NCBI GenBank assembly: GCA_902526075.1
Contig: CABZJM010000008.1
Span: 1 to 59,870, forward strand
Length of the DNA: 59,870 nucleotides
From: an uncultured Bacteroidota bacterium
GTDB lineage: Bacteria > Bacteroidota > Bacteroidia > Flavobacteriales > Flavobacteriaceae
Reading direction: 5' to 3'
Below are positions 53,597-59,870 of this stretch, piece by piece (the stretch's first letter is position 1; each line of letters begins with the position of its first letter). The notes under the pieces were generated by a model. The model had not been told where the DNA came from and made no database searches. It worked only from the letters and a program-made list of their open reading frames with translations. The position numbers were made by a program, and so were the translations under genes.

Positions 53597-55291
53597 ATGA
53601 GATATTATTTATTGGCAATATTTTTTCTGTTTAATTCGATAATATATACCCAAAACTCTGGAGACTATCCACTTGATATACCAATAATTCTTTCAGGTAC
53701 TTTTGCTGAGCTACGACCTAATCATTTTCATGCAGGTATTGATATAAAAACAAAGGGAACTGAGGGATTTAATGTACATTCAATAGGCGATGGTTACGTA
53801 AAAAGAATCCAGATTACTCATGGAGGTTACGGAAAAGCATTATATATCAAACATGATAATGGTCAATCATCTGTTTATGCACATCTGAAAAAATATTCTC
53901 CAAAAATTGAGAAAATTGTAAAAGAAATTCAATATTCTAAAGAATCTTACACCATTAGGGTATATCCAAAAAAGAATGAAATTAGAATTTCTGAAAAGGA
54001 GTTAATCGGCTACAGCGGTAATACAGGTAGAAGTTACGGTCCACACTTACATTATGAGCTTAGAGATGATAAAGACAGACCGATAAATCCATTAGAATAT
54101 AAAAACTACGCTATTTTAGATACAATACCGCCTGTAGTACTTGGTTTACATTACAAAGAAATTCCACAAAATTCAATTAGCGGTTCAAACTCAAGCTTTA
54201 AAAAACTTAAGATTACAAAAATTTCTAATAAACTTTTTATTTCAGACACACTTAACACAAGTGGCTTAATAGGGTTTGGTGTAAACTCATATGATAGGAT
54301 GAATAATACATGGAATAAAATGGGTTTATCTGATATAAAAGTAAACTTAGATGGTGAAGAAGTTTTTAACATGAATTTTAATTCGTTTTCATATGATGAA
54401 TGGAGGCATATTAACACTTTTATTGATTATGCTTCATACAAGAATAAAAAAATCAGGATTCAGAAGCTTTATATTGAAGATTATAATCCTCTAAATATGT
54501 ATAACAGATCTCTAGGAAATGGAGTTATAAATATAAATCTTAAGGATAAAGTTTATTTATATGCTATTCGTCTATTTGATTATAATAAAAATTACACAGA
54601 AATCTTGGTTCCTATACTTTGGAAAGAAAAAACAAATTATAAAACCAACGGGTTAAAATCAGAAAATATTTATTCTATCAATAAGGCTAGTGAATACAAT
54701 TTGTTATTTGATAGTTCGTCTATTAAATTAAGCGAAAATACTTTCTACACTGATAAAGAAATTGAAATTATTGAGAGAGATAATATTTTATCAATCGATA
54801 AAGATTCAATTCCTGTTCTCAAAGAAATAACAATTAAATTTAATACAGACCGTTATAATGATTCGTTAGTAAACAAAACTTACATTGCAAAACTTGAAAA
54901 AGACGATAAATCATCTTTTGTTTCAAATAGCTTAAATAAAGGTAAACTAACAGCTAAAATTAAACTTTTGGGTGATTACATGATAAAAGTTGATTCAATT
55001 CCGCCAACTGTAAATTTAATTGATTTAGAAAATAATCAATGGATTTCAAACAAGGATAATTTACAAATAAAAATAAGTGATAAAAATTCAGGAATAAGCT
55101 CCTACAGAGGAACATTAAATGATAAGTGGATTCTTTTAGAATATAACCCAATGAAAGGAATTTTAACCTATGATTTTGAGGATAATATCAACAATTCTGA
55201 ACCCAAAAATATATTAAAAGTTAATGTTACTGATAATGTCGGTAATACTAAACTTTTAGAGAAAGTTTTTTTTAGAACAGTTAAAAAATGA
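53597..55291 (+). CDS. Exported M23-family (LytM-like) metallopeptidase
   Basis: A 564-residue periplasmic or surface protein with a signal peptide (residues 1-19). The M23 zinc site is in HFHAGIDIKTKG at 43-54 (His45, Asp49) and GPHLHYELRD near 153-162 (HxH), with HGGYGKALYIKHDNG between. The catalytic domain is at the N-terminus, followed by about 380 residues of beta-rich modules; the last part (IPPTVNLIDLENNQWIS, split as SIPPTVNLID) resembles an Ig-like or Bacteroidota surface module. The usual target is peptidoglycan cross-links. It overlaps the TonB receptor gene by 4 nt (ATGA) and is divergent from the zapA operon. Confidence 0.9.
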   Translation: MRYYLLAIFFLFNSIIYTQNSGDYPLDIPIILSGTFAELRPNHFHAGIDIKTKGTEGFNVHSIGDGYVKRIQITHGGYGKALYIKHDNGQSSVYAHLKKYSPKIEKIVKEIQYSKESYTIRVYPKKNEIRISEKELIGYSGNTGRSYGPHLHYELRDDKDRPINPLEYKNYAILDTIPPVVLGLHYKEIPQNSISGSNSSFKKLKITKISNKLFISDTLNTSGLIGFGVNSYDRMNNTWNKMGLSDIKVNLDGEEVFNMNFNSFSYDEWRHINTFIDYASYKNKKIRIQKLYIEDYNPLNMYNRSLGNGVININLKDKVYLYAIRLFDYNKNYTEILVPILWKEKTNYKTNGLKSENIYSINKASEYNLLFDSSSIKLSENTFYTDKEIEIIERDNILSIDKDSIPVLKEITIKFNTDRYNDSLVNKTYIAKLEKDDKSSFVSNSLNKGKLTAKIKLLGDYMIKVDSIPPTVNLIDLENNQWISNKDNLQIKISDKNSGISSYRGTLNDKWILLEYNPMKGILTYDFEDNINNSEPKNILKVNVTDNVGNTKLLEKVFFRTVKK

Positions 55292-57732
55292 AAAATTTGG
55301 TACTCATTTTATTGTGTCTTGTTTCCTCTTGTTTTTTTTCGCAAGAAGGTGTTATTACAGGTCTAATCTTAGATGAAGAAAATTTTCCAATAAAAAATGT
55401 TAATATTCAATTTGATAATAAAGGCTCAATCAGTAATGTTGATGGATATTACAAAATTGAACTTGAGTCAGAAAAAAATATCAATATTGTATTTACTCAT
55501 ATAAATCATAAAAAACTTCAAATTACAGTTAACTTATCTAAAAATGAAACCCTTGAATTTAATCCAGTTTTAAGCACCAAGTTTGAACAAATCTCAGAAG
55601 TTATTTTGAATACAACTAGAAGAGAAGATTTAAAGTCTATTCAAAATATATCACCTGAAAAACTTAGAGACATTAAAGGAGTACAGCCTGGAATTGAAAA
55701 TATTTTAAAAACTCTTCCTGGTGTAAGTATTAATAATGAAATGAGCACACAATATTCTGTTAGAGGTGGAAATTTTGATGAAAATCTAGTGTACGTAAAT
55801 GGAATTGAAATTTACAGGCCTTTTTTGATAAGATCTGGTCAACAAGAGGGTCTAAGTTTTGTTAATTCAGAAATGACTTACGATATAAAATTTTCATCTG
55901 GTGGATTTGAATCAAAATATGGGGATAAGATGTCATCAGTTTTGGATATTAAATATAAATCTCCAGATTCAAATCAGTATAGAATTAATACGAGTTTTTT
56001 AGGAGGTAGCTTTACCTCAGAAAATGTTTCAAATGATAAAAATATTTCAAATATACTTGGGTTAAGATATAGAGACAATAGCTTATTAGTCAATTCAAAA
56101 GAAACAAACTCAAACTTTAAACCTTCTTTTTTTGATTTACAAAACCATTTAAGACTATCGATTAATCCAAGACTTAGTATATCGACTCTCACAAATTTCT
56201 CATTAAATAGATACAATTTTAAGCCCTTAAATAGACAAACTAACTTTGGAACACTTGATGATCCACTAGCATTAATAATATTTTATGACGGTGAAGAAAA
56301 AGATAGATATACTACTTTTTTCAACTCTATTTCCGCTGATTACAAACCAAATCAACGTGATACATATACAATAAACTCATCTTTTTACAACACAAATGAA
56401 AAAGAGTATTTTGACATACTCGCACAATATAATCTTGCCGAGGTGAATACTAATATTGGTAGTGAGGATCTTGGTGAGGTAGAATTTAGCCAGGGAGTTG
56501 GAAGTCAGCTAAATCATGCTAGAAATGATTTAAATGCTCAAATTTTTAATATTGAGTCTAAAATTAAATTAATAAGAAAGAAAAACGAATTCAATTTCTC
56601 TTTTAAATTCACAAAAGAAAATATAAGTGATAGAATTGTTGAATGGGAAGTTATTGATTCTGCTGGTTATTTTATTGACCCGCCTTTCATTACTAATATC
56701 TCTGAACAACCTTATGAAGCTAATGAGGGGCCAATAGTACCATTTCAGAATATTCGATCTACAAATGACACTTCAATAGAAAGAATCCAATTTTATTCAC
56801 AATGGGAAAGTGAAAGCTATATAAATAACAATAAAATTTATTACAACCTTGGTATTAGAACACACAATTGGTCGTTAAATTCCAGTGAAGATTGGTCAAA
56901 TGATGTCAAAAACAAAACAGTGATAAGTCCAAGATTTCAAATTGGGTATGTGCCAAGTTGGAATCCAAAAATGATTTTCAATTTAAAATATGGTATATAT
57001 TACCAACCTCCGTTCTACAAAGAACTGAGAAGTTTTTCTGGTGAAATCAACCCCTCTCTCAGAGCTCAAAAATCAATACATTATGTATTCTCAAATGAAT
57101 ATAGATTTGATTTATGGAATAGACCTTTTAGATTAAACTGTGAACTCTATTATAAGGATTTGGATGATTTAAATACTTATACTATAGATAATGTTAGGAT
57201 TAGATATGTAGCAAACAATAATGCATTTGGATACGCCTACGGATTAGATTTAAGGTTAAATGGAGAATTCGTTAAAGGAACCGAATCATGGTTTAGTTTT
57301 GGATACTTAAAAACTGAAGAAAATATCGATGATAGAGGTTATATTTCAAGACCAACTGACCAAAGATTAAAATTCGGGGTTTTATTTCAAGATTATGTCC
57401 CCAATATGCCTAATTTAAAGATGTTTATTAATTTGATATACAATACTGGATTACCTGGTGGCTCTCCTAGCTATGCAGATCCTTATGAATATCAAAACAG
57501 ATTACCAGATTACAAGAGAGCCGATATAGGAATTATGTATTTGATTGATAATACTAAAAAACTTTTTAACGTTGAGGAGGTGTCAATTGGTTTGGAGATA
57601 TTTAACATGTTTAACATGCAAAATACAATTACAAATACATGGGTGAGAGATGTTTACTCAAAAAGGCAATACAGTATTCCAAACTATCTTAGTCCAAGAA
57701 TATTTAATCTTAACATGGATATTAAATTCTAA
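55288..57732 (+). CDS. TonB-dependent outer-membrane receptor with CarboxypepD_reg-like N-domain
   Basis: An 814-residue receptor. A signal peptide (1-18) is followed by a carboxypeptidase-regulatory-like beta sandwich (about 20-100, GVITGLILDEENFPIKNVNI as VITGLILDEENFPIKN), then a plug domain (about 110-215) with LKTLPGVSINNEMSTQYSVR in pieces (LPGVSINNE, SVRGGNFDENLVYVNG) and a barrel to the C-terminal LNMDIKF with final Phe. No susD-like partner or TonB-box-specific cue gives the ligand. It is translationally coupled to the M23 peptidase gene, and overlaps the convergent cysteine desulfurase gene by 4 nt. Confidence 0.9.
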   Translation: MKNLVLILLCLVSSCFFSQEGVITGLILDEENFPIKNVNIQFDNKGSISNVDGYYKIELESEKNINIVFTHINHKKLQITVNLSKNETLEFNPVLSTKFEQISEVILNTTRREDLKSIQNISPEKLRDIKGVQPGIENILKTLPGVSINNEMSTQYSVRGGNFDENLVYVNGIEIYRPFLIRSGQQEGLSFVNSEMTYDIKFSSGGFESKYGDKMSSVLDIKYKSPDSNQYRINTSFLGGSFTSENVSNDKNISNILGLRYRDNSLLVNSKETNSNFKPSFFDLQNHLRLSINPRLSISTLTNFSLNRYNFKPLNRQTNFGTLDDPLALIIFYDGEEKDRYTTFFNSISADYKPNQRDTYTINSSFYNTNEKEYFDILAQYNLAEVNTNIGSEDLGEVEFSQGVGSQLNHARNDLNAQIFNIESKIKLIRKKNEFNFSFKFTKENISDRIVEWEVIDSAGYFIDPPFITNISEQPYEANEGPIVPFQNIRSTNDTSIERIQFYSQWESESYINNNKIYYNLGIRTHNWSLNSSEDWSNDVKNKTVISPRFQIGYVPSWNPKMIFNLKYGIYYQPPFYKELRSFSGEINPSLRAQKSIHYVFSNEYRFDLWNRPFRLNCELYYKDLDDLNTYTIDNVRIRYVANNNAFGYAYGLDLRLNGEFVKGTESWFSFGYLKTEENIDDRGYISRPTDQRLKFGVLFQDYVPNMPNLKMFINLIYNTGLPGGSPSYADPYEYQNRLPDYKRADIGIMYLIDNTKKLFNVEEVSIGLEIFNMFNMQNTITNTWVRDVYSKRQYSIPNYLSPRIFNLNMDIKF

Positions 57733-58874
57733 TTCATCAAATCATTGATTTGATCAATGACAAAGTCAAGCTCATCCTTTGTATTATAAATACTAAATGA
57801 AAATCTTAAAGACACCTTCTTGTTATCTTCTTTATTCTGTATTTCTTCAAGAACATGTGAGCCAGCATCACTCCCACTCTGACAAGCACTTCCTTTGGAG
57901 CAAGCAATTCCTTTCATATCTAGTTTAAACATAAACAACCCTCCAACATCACGCTCTATTGGTAATAATATATTAACCATTGTGTAAGTTGAGTTATTCA
58001 TATCTTCACATAGACCATTGAATTTAACATTTTTTACCTTCTTTTTTAGTTCAGAAATAAAGTAGGTTTTTAATTCAGTTATATATTCTTTTTCAGATTC
58101 GAGATTTTTAGTTGAAATTTTTAATGCTTCTGACATACCAACTATATTATGAACTGACTCAGTTCCTGCTCTGAGCCCCTTTTCTTGCATGCCACCTGTA
58201 ATATATGATCCTAAGTTTGTATTTTTTCTTACGAATGCAAATCCAATACCCTTAGGGCCATGAAATTTATGAGCACTTGCAACAAAAAAATCAACTTTTA
58301 TATTTTCAAAATCTAAATCATAATGTCCAACAGATTGAACCGTATCACTATGAAACAAAGAATTATTTTTTTGACAAATTTCAGAAACCAATTGAATATC
58401 AGTGATATTTCCAATTTCATTGTTTATGTGCATCAGGCTAACCAGAGATTTTTCATCAGATCTTTTTAATATTTCTTCTAAATCATTTAAATCAACATGA
58501 CCTGATTTTGATACCTTTACATATGAAACCTTGATATCATTTGAGCTGACAAGATCATTAATAGTATGAGTTACGGCATGATGCTCGATTTTTGTTGTTA
58601 TTAGGTGAGAAACACCTAAATTATGAACGCAATTTCTGATTATCATATTATCTCCTTCTGTACCGCCAGATGTAAATATAATCTCAGAAGATTTTACATT
58701 TAAAATATCTGCAATTTCTTTTCTTGAGGACTCAATTAAAGATTTAGATGATCTACCATAACTATGTGTAGATGAGGGATTTCCATATTCATTTTTAATG
58801 ATTAAGGAAATTACACTAACCACCTCTTCTCTTATCTTTGTAGTAGCGGCATTGTCAAGATAAATTTTAGACAT
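57729..58874 (-). CDS. Cysteine desulfurase (NifS/IscS family)
   Basis: A 381-residue PLP enzyme that supplies sulfur from cysteine for Fe-S clusters and tRNA thiolation. YLDNAATTKI at 5-14 is the family start, SGGTEGDN near 69-76, HHAVTHT near 98-104, PLP Lys203 in SAHKFHGPKG and the persulfide Cys331 in SKGSACQSGS on the mobile loop. The short GSAC loop fits group I (NifS/IscS) rather than SufS. No iscU, iscR or suf genes are next to it. It lies 34 nt after the aminotransferase gene. Confidence 0.93.
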   Translation of the reverse strand: MSKIYLDNAATTKIREEVVSVISLIIKNEYGNPSSTHSYGRSSKSLIESSRKEIADILNVKSSEIIFTSGGTEGDNMIIRNCVHNLGVSHLITTKIEHHAVTHTINDLVSSNDIKVSYVKVSKSGHVDLNDLEEILKRSDEKSLVSLMHINNEIGNITDIQLVSEICQKNNSLFHSDTVQSVGHYDLDFENIKVDFFVASAHKFHGPKGIGFAFVRKNTNLGSYITGGMQEKGLRAGTESVHNIVGMSEALKISTKNLESEKEYITELKTYFISELKKKVKNVKFNGLCEDMNNSTYTMVNILLPIERDVGGLFMFKLDMKGIACSKGSACQSGSDAGSHVLEEIQNKEDNKKVSLRFSFSIYNTKDELDFVIDQINDLMN

Positions 58875-58908
58875 ATCGATTGCTTAGCTATACTAATTTA
58901 TTAAATTA

Positions 58909-59870
58909 TTATTCAAAATCTTTAAGAGAAGATATAATTATATTAATACAATCGTTTAGCTGTTCCTCATTAATAATCAAAGGAGGTGCAAATCTTATTA
59001 TATTACCGTGTGTGGGCTTAGCGAGTAACCCATTTTGAGCCATTTTTAAACACATATTCCAAGCAATATCACTATTCTCTTCATCATTTATTACAATAGC
59101 ATTTAACAATCCTTTTCCCCTAATTTTTTCGACAATTTTACTTCCATCAATGTAAGATTGTAGCCTTTCTCTGAAAATAACTCCCATTTTATCTGCATTT
59201 TCAGCTAATTTCTCATCCCTAATAACATTCAATGCAGCAATAGCTACTTCACAAGCAACTGGATTACCACCAAAGGTAGAACCATGTTCACCAGGTTTAA
59301 TTGTAAGCATAACTTCATCAGACGCTAATATTGCAGAAACTGGAAATACACCACCTGAAAGAGCCTTTCCTAAAATTAATATGTCAGGCTTGAATCCGTG
59401 ATGTTCGCAGCAAAGCATTTTCCCAGTTCTACCAATACCAGTTTGGACTTCATCTGCAATAAATAAAACATTTGATTCTTTACACAAATCATATGCTCTC
59501 TTTAAATAATCGTCATTAGGAACTACAACTCCAGCTTCTCCTTGAATTGGCTCAACCATGAACGCAACCACATTATGATCTTTTAAAGAATCCTCAAGTG
59601 ATTCTATATCATTATAAGGTATGATTTCATAGCCCGGCATAAACGGACCAAAACCATTAGTGCTACTGTGATCAGTCGAAGAGGAAATTGCTCCTAAGGT
59701 TCTACCCCAAAAATTTCCTTCAACAAAAATAATTTTTGCGGAATTATCGGCAACCTTTTTAACTTCATAACCCCATTTTCTTGCTAATTTAACTGCAGTT
59801 TCACCACCTTCTACGCCAGTATTCATTGGCAATACTTTATCATATCCAAAAAATTCAGTGATAAATTTCT
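58909..59870 (-). CDS. rocD: Ornithine aminotransferase (partial, N-terminus beyond window)
   Basis: A class III PLP aminotransferase that moves the delta-amino group of ornithine to 2-oxoglutarate, giving glutamate semialdehyde. The frame runs off the window edge: 320 codons are present, starting [18 protein letters not shown], while the family is about 400 residues. [46 protein letters not shown] (PLP Lys) and [20 protein letters not shown] (split as [11 protein letters not shown]) are diagnostic of OAT. A TTG at 59832 is not the real start because the frame continues upstream with conserved sequence. The cysteine desulfurase gene follows by 34 nt. Confidence 0.94.
   Translation of the reverse strand, partial: KFITEFFGYDKVLPMNTGVEGGETAVKLARKWGYEVKKVADNSAKIIFVEGNFWGRTLGAISSSTDHSSTNGFGPFMPGYEIIPYNDIESLEDSLKDHNVVAFMVEPIQGEAGVVVPNDDYLKRAYDLCKESNVLFIADEVQTGIGRTGKMLCCEHHGFKPDILILGKALSGGVFPVSAILASDEVMLTIKPGEHGSTFGGNPVACEVAIAALNVIRDEKLAENADKMGVIFRERLQSYIDGSKIVEKIRGKGLLNAIVINDEENSDIAWNMCLKMAQNGLLAKPTHGNIIRFAPPLIINEEQLNDCINIIISSLKDFE

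Noticed and set aside
59832-59832. TTG as start of the aminotransferase gene
   Set aside because: Conserved ornithine aminotransferase sequence continues upstream in the same frame to the window edge, so the gene is cut rather than started here.
1-59870. CRISPR array, insertion sequence, prophage, rRNA operon or replication origin
   Set aside because: No regularly spaced repeats, transposase, phage genes, rRNA sequence or DnaA-box cluster were seen while reading both strands.

Overview
The window looks like a chromosomal segment of an AT-rich, streamlined (probably marine) member of the Flavobacteriia, phylum Bacteroidota. Supporting signs are a bacillithiol glycosyltransferase (bshA), the type IX secretion gene porQ beside cmk and lon, a gyrA-TPR pair divergent from clpC, a GH3/beta-lactamase fusion protein, a SusC-like TonB receptor, the near absence of Shine-Dalgarno sequences, and promoters of the Bacteroidota form TTG-N17-23-TAnnTTTG ahead of RNA genes. 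Genes are packed tightly, often with 1-8 nt overlaps. I see no rRNA, CRISPR array, insertion sequence or prophage; nearly everything is housekeeping core genome.

Layout. 1-8562 (minus): one long operon running amidase, MCE/MlaD protein, membrane Fe-S protein, HAD-like protein, CCG-domain Fe-S protein, small conserved protein, NagZ-like fusion, bshA (cut by the window edge). 8639-11648 (plus): lptD and ridA. 11628-14510 (minus): pfkA, gapA, GlcNAc-kinase-like gene. 14597-17386 (plus): tsaD, rsmE (both carry a one-base A-run frameshift) and an AI-2E transporter. 17421-17773 (minus): a self-contained tRNA Ser-Pro-Arg unit with promoter and terminator. 17791-25636: pgpH-like phosphodiesterase, thiolase, NlpC/P60 protein, TPR protein, gyrA. 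25822-34407: clpC, hutH, gcvT, yebC, acyltransferase, kdsB, RecD-like helicase. 34512-38616 (plus): two unknown proteins, rsmD, the oppositely oriented RNase P RNA, and dnaX. 38662-49405 (minus): pyrR-pyrB-rnz-pdxH, rpsA, lon-porQ-cmk, MFS transporter. 49482-59870: msrB, lpdA, aroQ, xerD, a candidate 6S RNA behind zapA and a coiled-coil protein, an M23 peptidase/TonB receptor pair, cysteine desulfurase, and ornithine aminotransferase (cut by the window edge).

Common themes are envelope construction (LptD, KdsB, MCE, amidase, NagZ fusion, M23, NlpC/P60, PorQ), information processing (GyrA, DnaX, RsmD, RsmE, TsaD, RpsA, RNase P, RNase Z), proteostasis (ClpC, Lon), central metabolism (PfkA, GapA, LpdA, GcvT, thiolase) and thiol/redox chemistry (BshA, Fe-S proteins, MsrB).

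The observations most worth checking are a 13-A run in dnaX placed exactly where slippage would give a truncated gamma-like clamp-loader subunit, paired single-A frameshifts in the adjacent essential or conserved genes tsaD and rsmE, a candidate 6S RNA downstream of zapA, and a heterodisulfide-reductase-like Fe-S pair sharing an operon with bacillithiol synthesis.
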